Origin: Pseudo-nitzschia pungens
Lineage: Eukaryota; Bacillariophyta; Bacillariophyceae; Bacillariales; Bacillariaceae
Assembly: GCA_037355855.1 (NCBI GenBank)
Contig: CM074759.1
Coordinates: 7,378,001 to 7,442,000 of the forward strand
Direction of reading: 5' to 3'
Length of the DNA stretch: 64,000 nt
The notes below the pieces were generated by a model. The model did not search any database, had not been told where the DNA came from, and worked only from the letters and a program-made list of their open reading frames with translations. Shown one piece after another: positions 30,076 to 42,385 of this stretch. Each line of letters starts with the position of its first letter. The stretch's first letter is position 1. The translations under genes were made by a program, and so were the position numbers.

Positions 30076-30224
30076 TGCCATACCCCGGGTCTACTAGTGA
30101 TTAGAATGCTATCAGTTAGTCTATTGCTATTGCTTCTGATTGGTATCGGAATCGGCGATTCCAATGCCTCGCTAATCTTATTCCAGTCCTGAGTGGACTC
30201 GTGACTGTATTCCGGTGCACGACA
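30076..30224 (-). repeat. Gypsy-B1 5' LTR (149 bp, internally deleted)
   Basis: Begins TGCCATACCCCGGG and ends GCACGACA. It lacks about 30 bp after GATTAGAAT compared with the 179-194 bp LTRs of B2 and B3. Right flank GGCAC. Confidence 0.8.
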
Positions 30225-32473
30225 GGCACTTGGTCACAGTTGTACTAGTGCTAGTTCCTGGATAGGGAATTTCAGGGTGCCACTCCATTGAATGTACGCA
30301 CGAAATAAGCCAAAATATTTTGGGACTCCCTTCTGCAATTTTCAGGAAGGTTGAGAACCAGTTTTTTTGATGTGTTAGTAATAGTGCATAATGCAGTGTA
30401 ATTGTTTAGTAACAAAAATCCATGTTCTGGATTAATGCACAAGAGTACTGTACTGGTATGTATTCAGATTATGGAAATCTTCAGAGAATGCAAATAGTAG
30501 TATGGATAGAGCAGATGTTTGTTCAAACTAATTTGGATAAGCATTCTCATCATCATCTGAGTCCTTGTCACTGGAGACAACAAATGAGTGATGGGTACAA
30601 GAAGAGTCATCAAATTGCACCAGTTTTCTTACTACATTTTCTACTTATGGAAAATTCAATGAAAGTTGTAGGCTGAATTTTGTGAATTTGGAAGATATTG
30701 GCCTGTGCAATACAAGTGAAACTTGTAGTTAGGGTTAGGTCCTTCGGCACCCAGTCAAACTCACTATGCAATGTTTTCCTAGTAACATACCACCTATAAC
30801 TATGTCATTGTGTGTGTAGAAAAAGTATTTTTGGTGCCATTGGCTGTCAGGTGGGAACCAATTGGAATCAGTTGTACATGGATGCTGATGTGTCTTCAAT
30901 TGAGATTTTGTTGACCTCCTCTGGTCAAGAGTTTCTTGGAGTTGTGGAGCAGATTTTCAAGAGGGGCATGGAGTGCTGGCCATAACGCCAACAGTATCAG
31001 GATCATGATAGGCATATCTTCTTCACGCGGCTCCTATGCCAGGGTTACTATGGTCTACGTGCTTCCAAAATGGGAAACTCGAAATATAATTGTTCCCAGC
31101 AACATCGGAAAGTTCAAGAACAAGGCAGAAGTTTACTATTCGTAGTTTCATTATTAATTATCACTGTACTTTTACGGACCGACAATGGCATGAGGTTCGG
31201 ACAAAATTATTTTGACAACGATTTTCGTGTGACGATGAGAACCATAGTAATTCGACTATTTTTTGGGAGGTACAAAAAATACCAAGTACAAAAAATAATA
31301 CAAATAACCTTGCTCGTAATTACGTAGTAGTAATTATATTTAAAAAAAAAAAAAAAAAATCGAAGTAATATCTTTCATGTGTATTACTTCGTACGTACCG
31401 TGTTGTGTTCCTTTATTCGACATGCATTTTGTTTTTTGCTTTTATTTCTGGACTTTACGACTAAGTGGACGTCTCAAACCACATGACTCTGACGGTTTTC
31501 TCTGTCATTCGAAGTTCGTAATCCCGCGAACAAGGAATGTAACGACATGATGAATCAAGGAACAACTTCGTACGATACCGGGTAACCTTAACGTACCTAG
31601 CGTGACTTTACAGTAATATTGTTTTACTTCTGCTAAGCAGATGATTCTCTAATACTACCATGTAACTTACCTACGTGCCACTACAGGTTCACGAAGTACA
31701 GTTACTGCGAACATTCCTGAGAACAACAATTATGGAAACAATTATGAAGTACAGAAGCAGATAAAAAATAAGGCTTACTTGTAGTTTGTACTACTTCGTA
31801 CGTATTATCATTGACTCGTGCCAGAGCACGTCTCGCTGTAACGTTTGGAACTGTGACCTGCCGTTCGCCTTCACACTTCCTGAAGCGTTTCGCATTTGCT
31901 AAGGGTGGAGTAGGAGTGTGCCGATTGAATTACGAATTACGAAGTACAGTACGAAGTAGTATTTTTTTTGAACGGAGAAAATAGGCCACTTCTAGCCAAG
32001 TATTGCGCTTCCAAAGGTTAAGCCCCCAAGAATTTGGAAGCAAGTACCGGTATTAATACCGGTAGTAAGGTGTTATAATTTTATGTCGCGGGGTATCGAC
32101 GAAAAAATTTAGTTGGAAGACACAACAAAAAACCATTCGCAACAAATTAGTAAACAAAAGAGCACCCACCCAACCATTCCGGTTTAGCAAAGAGTACGGT
32201 ACTCGTACCAACGGAACGCTGATTACGATACCTCTACATCATTTCGATCAACCTATGCCATCAAGTTTTTCATATCATACAATCCAGGAGACAACGGAAA
32301 CAAACAAAAAACCTCGACGAGGAAAAAAGCAATACTTTTGTGGATCCACACGTACAAGAAACTTTTTACTGGACAGGAAAAAGAGACGCAACAAAAACCT
32401 TTGGTCGGTTGGTTGTTGATAACAAGATCTATTCTTATACCTCGTCTATCCTTCCATCCATATCCTGTGAAGT
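30225..32473. other. Intergenic region, no gene recognised
   Basis: Only short ORFs with no recognisable content. A run of 18 A lies at 31342-31359. From about 31360 to 31960 the motif GAAGTA/TACTTC, often as TACTTCGTACGTA or ACGAAGTAC, recurs at least eight times on both strands. The last 400 bp are the presumed promoter region of the protease gene at 32474; no clear TATA box was identified. Confidence 0.5.
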
Positions 32474-34979
32474 ATGCTGCTGCACAACGCTGCCGCCAAA
32501 ACTTCCATTCTAAACGCGTCGTCATGGGTTCAATTGCTCCTTTGGTTGTCGGTGGCAACTACCACCAATTCTAACCTAGCGTCGGCGGTGTTAACAACAG
32601 AAACAACGCCACCAGGCTACCCTTCCGTCAACGTAGAGGACTCCTCGCAGACTTATATCTATGGGAACGAAACTGGGGAGATTGTCACCGAACTTGACCT
32701 GGATGAAATATCACGCATCGTTGGAGGAAATCGTGCTGACGTTGGAGAGTATCCATATTTTGGTACGTGCCAAACCACAAACCATTGGAACGAGTAGACT
32801 GGATCTGCACTATAAAAGCAATGATATGAGATCCGTAGTGAGATCCGTAGTGATTGAACAAAGTTAAGTATATTGCTCCGACGCGAACAACAGATAACTC
32901 ACCATCCCGCGAATACTTCCCTTCATTTGTTCGTGTTTTTTGTCGTGTTCAACACTACATGCACAAAACGCACAACCATCGCAATTACACAACACGCATG
33001 CGTTGCAACAAACATCAACAACTTCGGAACCACAGCCCAGCCACTCGCCATCGGCTGTGGAGCCGTCGTGATCGCGAACGAATGGATCTTATCAGCAGCA
33101 CATTGTGGGGACTTGTCCCGTGTCTATGATCCCTCCGTCGGAGGATACACGCAAGCACAAGTGGTCATCGGCAATACGATTCGAACCTCATTGTCCAACG
33201 GAGTGTCGCAGGTTCGATATTGCACAAAGTACTATGCTGATCCCAACTTTCAGTTCATCGGTGACTCGGTCACATCTTCCAACTTTGACGCTCCCTTCAA
33301 GAACGATTTTGCCTTGGTACGTGATCTCGCGGGTACCTTGATAGGAGTCGAAGGGACAGAGACTCATAGTTGTTCTGCTTGCTAACTCAATGTTTCGCTT
33401 CGAACATATATCCTGATTCTAATACTATCGTGTGAAATGAACCCCGAAATGATGCCATCTCGATTCCACTGATTCTTGCTCTAACCTACAAAATTCGACA
33501 TCCAGTGTAAGCTTGACTACCCTGTCTACGTCGATGACCGGAACGTGGTACTTAAACTCCACAGAGACACATCAACCAACAACTATCCACCAGTAGGCTC
33601 GGACGTCGTGGCGATTGGCTTTGGAAGGGTCGCCATGGGTGCTCCGGTCTCTCAGGATCTCCTTGAGGTGACAGTAAAAGTTGATAGCAACTACAACTGC
33701 GCGAGAGTTCAACCCTCCAACGTGAATCAAGCAGTGGTTCGAAAGCTCTACAACCCCGATTCGATCAGCAAGGAAAACATATGTGCCTCTGTCCCAGGAG
33801 GAGGTAAAGATGCATGCCAAGGAGATTCAGGAGGTCCGCTTGTATCGAAAGGAGCGGTGAACCCAGTGGAAGGCCGGCGGGTCGATACCCACGTAGGGGT
33901 GGTGTCATTTGGATACGGCTGTGCCCTTCCCAACCTACCGGGAGTTTACGCCCGGACTAGTTTTGCCACGAACTTCATCCGAGACACTGTGTGCATTCGA
34001 GAACAGAGCAAGTCTGCTTTGTGTAAGGATTTGATAGCGGGTCCGGTCACATGCGACACGTACACGCAGCAACGGCTTGTGGTCCAAATAGTGACCGACG
34101 CCGATCCCGGTGAAAACAGTTGGACGCTGATAAAGCACGGCAGTTCCGATGCCACAGTACACTCCGCCAACAATTACAAACTGCCGTTTTTCTCCTATGA
34201 GGTACGTGTGTTTTTTCGTCCCCGCTTGGAGTGTTTGTAAGTGTGCTTTCAATCCAAATTGCCTAGTTTGAAAGGATACTCTGGGCGATTCCTTGGTGGA
34301 CATCTATTGTGTAGACTTGGCATTTTTTCATCATCGGTTTAAGAAGCAATTTGTTCGTTCTGATTACTTTCTGCAACTAAGACTCAACCAACTGCATGCT
34401 CTATGGCCTTTTGAACTCTAATCGCATACCAATAGGAAACGCTGTGTCTCGATAAGGGATACCTGTACTCTTTCGATCTGAAAGACAGCGCTGGCGATGG
34501 TTTTACAAATATGAATATCAATGCTGGAGGAGTGATGAAGACTCAACAAGGCGGATTCTATTCTCTGCGGCTCGATGGGACCGAAATCCATCGAGGATCG
34601 GACGTAGGCGCACGAAAAGTGCTGCAGATCCAAACCCAGCCCGATCCCAGGACTTCCAGTCCGACGCCACAACCAACCCCGGCTCCAACTCCTTCGGTAT
34701 GTGAAACACTAGCCCGCTCCATTGGATGCATATCCCGTACTTGTAGTGATTTTGTACAGCACACAACCCTATCTGACGCAATCCACCTCGCCTCCTGTTT
34801 CTGCTTTCCCCCCTCCTCAACGAAATTAATCCGAAAATTGCAACGAACTCCAACGCAACGCAATCCTTCACCAAGCCGACCAAACGCAAAAGGTGCCAAG
34901 ATGATACCAGCAAGACGGGTCTTCCTTGCGTGAAAATGCTCAAAGGAAGAAGGAAAAAGAAGAGGAACGAAATTTGTAA
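32474..34979 (+). CDS. Secreted trypsin-like serine protease (S1 family), spliced gene
   Basis: Proposed exons: 32474-32762, 33036-33316, 33506-34201, 34436-34696 and, less surely, 34911-34979. Introns begin GTACGTG (three) or GTATGTG and end in CAG, TAG or CAG; the joins keep frame. The N-terminus has a hydrophobic stretch ([11 protein letters not shown]) and a likely signal cleavage after ASA. A propeptide leads to the activation site RIVGG. Splicing joins GEYPYF to [11 protein letters not shown]. The catalytic triad is His in LSAAHC, Asp in NDFAL and Ser in [10 protein letters not shown]; an Asp six residues before the Ser indicates cleavage after Arg/Lys. After the protease, about residues 360-500 form a second domain with W-T-L and DSAGDGF motifs, then a Thr/Pro linker ([11 protein letters not shown]). 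It probably acts outside the cell. The 3' end is uncertain. Confidence 0.85.
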
Positions 34980-36606
34980 GCGAATGATCGGCAGTCTAAC
35001 AGTAAAACACTTTTGTCCTTCGTTCTGCAAACCGAGATGTATCAGGAAGAAGAGGAAGAGAAAGCAGGAGAACAAAGAAAACAAAGAAAGCAACTAATTC
35101 AACAAAAGGTTCGCATGAGTCATCAACCGAAAGGAAGCGAAACGAAATAAAGCTACGACTCCATGAAGATACTTGTATATTTATGAACTTAAATCTGTAT
35201 TACCTAATTATTCGAGGGTGGTAGTACGTACTTCTACACCCCTGGTCTTGAATCAACTCAAAAAATAGTTTTTCTTAAATACAATTACTTTAATATCTAA
35301 CCATAGTGCGTTCGTCAAGTGCAATCATTCGATTTGTGGAAGTCTCTTTTGAACTTTGTAGGGTGTCTATTGCAATCCAATTACTGTTCAAACTCTACAG
35401 AAGAAGCGATAGAATTCAAGATGCGACTGACGGTGGAACAGAAAACAGTTTTTGACGGGGCGATATACATGGCTAAGATTTTTTATTTACATTACCAGTT
35501 TCTTCCACGACAAACACTGGTTAAACCTATGGTAAATATTGCAACAGGAGGGAGATACAAAGGAGCAATCACCAAGGGAGTGGAGCTCAACGCAAGCTGA
35601 GGGCGATTGCTGTGCTTGATAACAGAGGACTAGTGACCAAAAAATGGGCTGTTGAAAAGAAATTGTTGAAACTTGAATTCATTTTGCAGACACCTCTTTG
35701 TTTGGATCATATTTTCAAAAAACAATGACATACATGCACATGTTCATTTCTGTAATAATAAAAACAGGAGCGTTAGAAATATACATTTATGTGTTTATCT
35801 TTTCACAGGGAAATGGAGTACAATAAAAGGTTTTGCAAATAAGAACAATATTACAGAAACTTTGTCCTCTGGGTTCCTTTACTGCACAGGGCCACGCGAT
35901 GGTCAAAAAATGCTCCTCCCCCATACCAGTTGATCTATCTCAGCAGAAAGTCTGCACCAGATCTGTAATTGCTGTCATACTGGATTGGGGGAGAGGAAAA
36001 TGGGATTCGTGTCAACACTATAGGAACAAACAGCTCCCCATGGAAGAAGCTGGATATTTCAAGAACATCAATTTCTGTTTTTATGTGTGAAGACATTTCA
36101 CCACTATATTATGCAACTACCATCAGGGGTCATAATAAGGAGGGGTACGACACTGCGCGAAGAAAAAAATAAATCTTACCTATGCGTGGGTAATTTTTTT
36201 TCAGATTTGAACAAAATTTTTGTACTGGAGCGCGCGTCCTGTCATACCCCTCCTTATTATGACCCCTGACTACCATGGGGTATGGTCAACATGTACAATA
36301 TGTACTAAAACGGGATACCCAACCCTGCAGTCAGTGCAAGGAAGTTTAGCAAGTGCATGTACAGTGCTACAGCATACAGTGCGCACACTACAGAAATGGA
36401 TCTACAGGATGTCAGTAGCAGTTATGGTTAGTATATAGTAGGATAAAGTACTGGACCTATGAATCAGTGATACAGATGTTCTCTGTATCAGAGATCCATC
36501 CAAGCTCTCACTCTTTCAAATATTCCATCACTTTAAAAGCCTCTAGAAGAACGCATCATGCCTGGCACCAATAATTGACACCTCTAGTGTACCTCTAGAG
36601 TGCTCA
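34980..36606. other. Intergenic region between the protease gene and B2
   Basis: No convincing gene: the ORFs are short, lack recognisable domains and have AT-rich composition. It contains the hAT-like MITE at 36124-36268. The last bases (GCTCA, 36602-36606) are the left target site of B2. Confidence 0.5.
36124..36268. mobile_element. 145-bp hAT-like MITE
   Basis: Terminal inverted repeats start CAGGGGTCATAATAAGGAGG and stay similar for about 38 bp. The element is flanked by a perfect 8-bp duplication ACTACCAT (36116-36123 and 36269-36276). CAGGG-type ends with an 8-bp TSD are the hallmark of the hAT superfamily. There is no coding capacity. Confidence 0.88.
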
Positions 36607-36785
36607 TGCCATACCCCGGGTCTACTAGTGATTAGAATAGTAGTGATAAGCAAATTGTGAGCTCTATCAGTTAGTCTATCTGCTATCGATATCAGCAGTC
36701 TCCAAATCAGCGATCCAGAGACTCACTAATTGTATTTTTATTCCCAGTCCCGGATGGACTTGTGACTGTATTCCGGTGCACGGCA
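36607..36785 (-). repeat. Gypsy-B2 3' LTR
   Basis: 179 bp, TGCCATACCCCGGG to TGCACGGCA; the termini form a short inverted repeat (TGCC/GGCA). The purine-rich ATGGAGGAGCA on the minus strand, immediately inside the LTR, is the probable polypurine tract, conserved in B3, B5 and B6. Confidence 0.88.
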
Positions 36786-36809
36786 TGCTCCTCCATGGTA
36801 CTGTTACAA

Positions 36810-38904
36810 TTACTTTTCTAGTTCAGGGCTGTTCCTGCAATAATAGGGATGGACTCTCCGGATGTTAACCCGATCGGTTACAAAGGGAGCAGTTTCAATA
36901 GTTACAGTTCCATTGTCATGGGCCTTGAGCACCTTGTAAGGTCCTTGTCGTGGGAAGGATAGTTTTGGAATAATGCCCTTCCTTTCCAGGGTGACATAGT
37001 CTCCTTCCTTATAGACATGGGGGATCCTCCTCCAATTCTCCCTGATGTTGCTCTTATGGATGCTCTTCTGCTTCCTTTCCTGGATTGCTTCCCAGTCCAC
37101 TGGGAAATTCACGGGCATGAACAAGTCCCTGCCGAATACCAATTGTGCTGGGGAGTACCCCAGGGTGGTATGGATGGCACTTCTGATAGCATATGCTGCC
37201 TTGGTAGTGAATTCCTCAAAGGGGTCCTTCTCGTGGAGGTCCCTTTGCTCCAGGTTGAAGGACAGTAGGCAGTCCTTTAGGACCTGGTGGATCCTTTCCA
37301 ACACTGAGTTGGATTGCGGGTTCCAAGCCCCACTGGGCTTTCTTTTCATCCCCATGTTGTCACAGAGCTCTTGGAACTCTGCTTTGAACTCACTTCCACC
37401 ATCAAAGCCAATCTCCTTTGGGCACGGATATCTTGCTAGCCAGGTATTGTCCAACAAACTTGCTAGCCAGGTACTGTCCAACAAACGTTGAGTTTCTGCT
37501 GCATTTGGTGAGTCCTTCAGGTGAGCCAGTTCAAACCATCCGGTTACTGAGTCCACCATGGTGAGAACATGGATGTGGTAGTCTTTACCATTCTTATTGT
37601 GGACAGCTGCAGGTCCCCAGAGGTCCACATTGACCCTCTGCCATTTGGTAACCTCAACGGCTTTCTCCGGTAGTAGTCCATACTTCTTCCGGCCACTCTT
37701 CTTGAACATCTGACATGTGTGGCAGTGTTTACAGAGGTCCTGGACGTCCTTCCGTAGGCCTTTCCAGGTGAACACTGAGCGTATGCTCTGTTCCATCCTC
37801 TTTTCTCCGGGGTGGACCAACATGGTATGATACCACTCCAGTACTCTTTCCTTGAGTTTGTTGGGAATCAGAATCTTCCCTTCTTTGTGTGTCAGACTGT
37901 AACCTTCCACATCTTTGGTGGTTAGATGTTTGTCTTTTTCCAGAGCACTCGTGATCTTTGTATCCTTTTGTTGGTAGAACTGGATCATATCCGGGGCAAG
38001 TGGGAATGCACAATTGCCCTGGAATTCTTCCGGTGATTCTCCAAGTGGGAATAGGAGCTGCCAGAGGTGCTCTTCCTCATCCGCATAGGTGAGGGGCTTA
38101 TTTGGTGGTAGCCATTCCACTGTATCTGCTGGATCATCAGTGATGTCCAGTCGGGACAGTGCATCTGCTGCATCATTGTCTTTGCCAGCAACATGTTTGA
38201 CTACCGGATGGAACTCCTCCATGAGGAGTCTCCACCGGACCATCATTTGGGTGGGCATCTGCTGATAGAGCAGGTTAAGGTGGTCTGTGTGGATAATCAC
38301 ATCTTGGCCTCGTAGGATTCCTTCGAACGCTTTTAGTCCTTCCACTATACTGAGGAGTTCTTTTTCTCCGACAGTGTAGTTGAGCTGCGCTGAGTTTAGT
38401 TTCCTTGTGTAGAAACTAAGGGGCTTGCCATCTTGGCATACAGTTGCTCCCAGTTGCCAATCACTGGCGTCTGAGTAGAGATGAAATGGTTTTGTAAAAT
38501 CCGCGAATGCGAGTTTTTCTTCCTCTGTGAGCATCCTCTTTGCCTCCATGAAAGCTTTCTGCTCTGCTGGACCCCAGTACCAGTTCATTTTGCCCTTTTT
38601 GCCTGCCAGTTTGTTGAGCGGGGCAAGGATGTGGGAGCGGCGCTTCCACATATCCCTGTAAAAGTTTACCATCCCAAGGAACATCTTCAGTTGTTTTGTG
38701 TTCTTGCGGGCTTCCAGACGCTTCATCGCCTCCAGTTTGTTTGGCTGGGGCTGAATGCCTTCTGTTGTTAGTGGGAAACCCAGATACTCCACTTCTTTCT
38801 GCATGAAGAAGAATTTCCACAGATTGGCCCGGAAGCCAGCATCATTGAGTCTTTGTAGGACTGTGTCGATCTTGTTGAGGTGATCTTGTTCAGATTCCCC
38901 TTCG
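36810..38904 (-). pseudogene. Gypsy-B2 pol, 3' part: RT thumb, RNase H, integrase
   Basis: Minus-strand coding, open from the B3 junction to the stop near 36810. It starts just after the catalytic RT box (EGESEQDHLNKID), with the RT connection (FLGMVNFYRDMW), RNase H (HLYSDASD, VGEKELLSIVEG, IHTDHLNLL) and integrase: a zinc-binding HTMLVHPGEKRMEQ...CKHCHTC region, then NVDLWGP, IGFDGGSEF and NSVLERIHQ. Compared with B3 there is a local tandem duplication in the integrase, where WLASLLDNTWLARYP (near 37430-37495) repeats the SLLD/STWLA unit, about 30 bp. The upstream part of this pol is at 44756 after B3. Confidence 0.85.
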
Positions 38905-38909
38905 TGTTG

Positions 38910-39103
38910 TGCCATACCCCGGGCCTACTAGTAGTGTTTACGATAGTAGTGATATGCAAATTGTGAGCTCTATCATTTAGTCTACCTGCTATTGGATTCA
39001 GCAGTCTCGAAATTGGCGATTCCAGAGACTCGCTAATCGTAATCCAATCCTTATCCTTAATCCAATCATGAACGGGTTCGTGACTGTATTCCGGTGCACG
39101 GCA
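38910..39103 (-). repeat. Gypsy-B3 3' LTR (194 bp)
   Basis: TGCCATACC...GTGCACGGCA. It differs from the 5' LTR at about two positions (for example AAATTGG/AAATCGG and ATCATGA/ATCACGA), indicating recent insertion. Confidence 0.92.
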
Positions 39104-39121
39104 TGCTCCTCCATGGTACTG

Positions 39122-42100
39122 TTACGATTCAATGCTATTCCTGCAATAATAGGGGTGCACTCTCCTAATGTTAACCCGGTCGGTTACAAAGGGAGCAGTT
39201 TCAATAGTTACAGTTCCATTATCATGGGCCTTGAGCACCTTGTAAGGTCCTTGCCGTGGGAAGGATAGTTTTGGAATGATGCCCTTCCTTTCCAGGGTGA
39301 CATAGTCTCCTTCTTTGTAGACATGGGGAATCCTCTTCTGGTTCTCCCTGATGTTGCTCTTGTGGATGCTTTTCTGCTTCCGTGCTTGGATTGCTTCCCA
39401 ATCCACTGGGAAGTTCACCGGCATGAACATGTCTCTACCAAACACCAGTTGCGCTGGGGAGTACCCCAGGGTGGTGTGGATGGCACTTCTGATGGCATAT
39501 GCTGCCTTGGTGGTGAATTCCTCAAAAGGGTCCTTCTCGTGGAGGTCCCTGTTTTCCAGGTTGAAGGATAACAAACAATCCTTTAGTACCTGGTGGATCC
39601 TTTCCAACACTGAGTTGGATTGCGGATTCCATGCCCCGCTGGGCTTTCTTTTCATCCCCATGTTCTCGCAGAGCTCTTGGAACTCTGCTTTGAACTCACT
39701 CCCACCATCAAAGCCAATTTCCTTTGGGCGCGGATATCTTGCCAGCCATGTACTGTCCAGCAATCGTTGAGTTTCTGCTGCGTTTGGGGAGTCCTTCAGG
39801 TGAGCCAGTTCAAACCATCCGGTCACTGGATCCACCATGGTGAGGACATGGATATGGTAGTCTTTGCCATTTTTGTTGTGAACAGTTGCAGGTCCCCAGA
39901 GGTCCACATTGACCCTTTGCCATTTGATGACCTCAGCTGCTTTTTCCGGTAGTAGTCCATACTTCTTCCGGCCACTCTTTTTAAACATCTGGCACGTGTG
40001 ACAGTGCTTACAGAGGTCCTGGACGTCCTTTCGTAGGCCTTTCCAGGTGAAGACGGAGCGTATGCTCTGTTCCATTCTCTTTTCTCCCGGGTGTACCAAC
40101 ATGGTGTGGTACCACTCCATCACTCTTTGTTTGAGCTTGTCGGGAATCAGGATTTTGCCTTCTTTGTGGATGAGACTGAAACCTTCCACATTTTTGGTGG
40201 TTAGGCCTTTGTCTTTTTCCAAAGCATTCATGATTTCCGTGTCCTTCTGTTGGTAGAACTGAATCATGTCCGGAGCAAGTGGGAATGCACTATTGCCCTG
40301 GAATTCTTCCGGCGTTTCTCCAAGTGGGAATAGGAGTTGCCGGAGGTGCGCTTCCTCATCCGCGTAGGTGAGGGGTTTATTTGGTGGTAGCCATTCCACC
40401 ATGTCTGCTGGGTCATCTGTGATGTCCAGTCGGGACAACGCGTCTGCTGCATCATTTTCTTTGCCAGCCACGTGTTTGACTATCGGATGGAACTCCTCCA
40501 TGAGAAGTCGCCATCGTACCATTCGCTGTGTAGGCATCTGCTGGTATAGCAGGTTCAGGTGGTCTGTGTGGATGGTCACATCTTGTCCTCGTAGGATTCC
40601 TTCGAACGCTTTTAAGCCTTCCACTATACCAAGGAGTTCTTTTTCCCCGACAGTGTAGTTGAGCTGCGCTGAGTTCAGTTTCCTTGTGTAGAAACCAAGG
40701 GGTTTGCCATCTTGGCATACGGTTGCGCCGAGCTGCCTGTCGCTGGCGTCTGAGTAGAGATGAAATGGTTTCGTAAAATCCGGGAATGCGAGTTTCGCTT
40801 CATCTGCGAGCATCCTTTTCGCCTCCATGAAAGCTTTCTGCTCTGCTGGACCCCAGTACCAATTTGTTTTGCCCTTCTTGCCCGCAAGCTTGTTGAGGGG
40901 GGCCAGGATGTGGGAGCGGCGCTTCCACATATTCCTGTAAAAATTGACCATCCCAAGAAACATCTTGAGTTGTTTGGTGTTCTTGGGGGCTTCCAGCCGC
41001 TTCATCGCCTCCAGCTTCTTCGGCTGGGGTTGAATGCCCTCTGTTGTTAGTAGAAAACCCAAATACTCCACTTCTTTTTGCATGAAGAAGGATTTTCTAA
41101 GGTTGGCTCGAAAGCCAGCGTCATCCAGTCTCTGTAGGACGGTATCGATTTTGTCGAGGTGATCCTGCTCAGATTCCCCCTCTCGTTGGATGATTAAGAT
41201 GTCGTCGATGTAGACGAGGACATAGTCCAAGTCGCCGAGTAGGTTCATCATGACGGACTGGAAGATATCCGGTGCGCATGCAATCCCCATAGCCAATCGC
41301 TTGTAGGCATACTTCCCCCATGGCAGGATGGTGGAGCAAATCTTCTGGCTCTCCTTGCAGATGGGAATGGTGTAGTACCCTTGGGATAAGTCCAGTGCCG
41401 TAGCAGACTTAAATTTCTGTAGTCTTTGGATGGTTTCCCCAATGCGTGGTAGAGGGAACGGCTTTCGTTGAATGGCTGCATTCATCTTCCGAAAGTCCGT
41501 AAGGACTCGTATGTCCCCTGTCTTTTTGGGTTGACAGAACGTCGGTGATGCCCATGGTGAGTCATCATCATGTGGAAGTTTCTCCAGGACTCCAATGTCA
41601 CAGAGCCTGTTGATTTCCTTCCGGAGTGCTTGTTCAAAGGCATGGGGTACTGAATAGTACCTCTGCCTGACCGGTTTAACCCCTGGTTGGAGTTCAATAG
41701 ATACTGGTTCAATATTCTTGAGCAGTCCCAGACCTCCTCAAAAGAGTGTGGGGAACTTCTTCAATGTTTTCTTCAGGGCCTCCTTAGACGCGTCTGTGAT
41801 CTCCAGGTCGTCGACCATGGAGTCTATATCTACTTTGGAGTAGTCGGCGTCCAGGATCTTGGCTTGCCTTTCTTCCTCCTGTTGGAGGATTGGACTCTGT
41901 GTGTTGGCAAAGAATACTGCCTCACATTTGTCCGGGTCCAAGAGTTCCCCCATCCCCTTCATGGGGATGGAGTCACCTTGCCATGAGATTGTTCGGGAGC
42001 TGTATTTGATATCCAGTCCCAATTGTGCCATTAGGTCAGATCCTATGATCACGTCATAGGGTACCTCCTCGTGGTGATGATACTCATCCACTTGGAAGGT

Positions 42101-42385
42101 CCACTTGATGGTCTTTGAGTTTGAAAACTCTATCAACTTCAGTCCCACTGAAGCCGCGGACTTTGTTCGAAATTTGCCCCCATAGGTATTATAGGTGACA
42201 GATCGTTGGTCCCGGTTCGTAAGTTGACTGCGGTCGACAAAGTGTCTTAGAATTATGGACTTGGAGCACCCTGAGTCCAGTAGACCCCGGAGCATCCTCC
42301 CCCTTCCTTTATGGTCCAATACCTCCACACAGACGTCCGCAAATCGATTGATTATGCGTGGTCCGGTGTGGATGGTATTGACCAT
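39122..42385 (-). CDS. Gypsy-B3 pol polyprotein, one in-frame TGA
   Basis: About 1088 codons from ATG 42385. The aspartic protease (GLLDSGCSKSIILRHF) is near residue 40. RT spans about 220-480, with LDLSQGYY and the catalytic LVYIDDILII near 393. RNase H is near 547 (HLYSDASDRQLGA). The integrase has a zinc-binding region about 765-795 and D,D,E motifs VDLWGP, FDGGSEF and VLERIHQ. The only lesion is TGA at 41738-41740, where sister copies have GGA (PTLF-GGGLGL), a G-to-T change. Pol follows gag in the same frame as TGA-ATG with no spacing, the same as in B2, B4 and B5. Confidence 0.92.

Noticed and set aside
35319..36438. Several plus-strand ORFs of 60-93 residues between the protease gene and B2
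   Set aside because: No domains, signal sequences or consistent coding composition; AT-rich intergenic DNA with a MITE in it.
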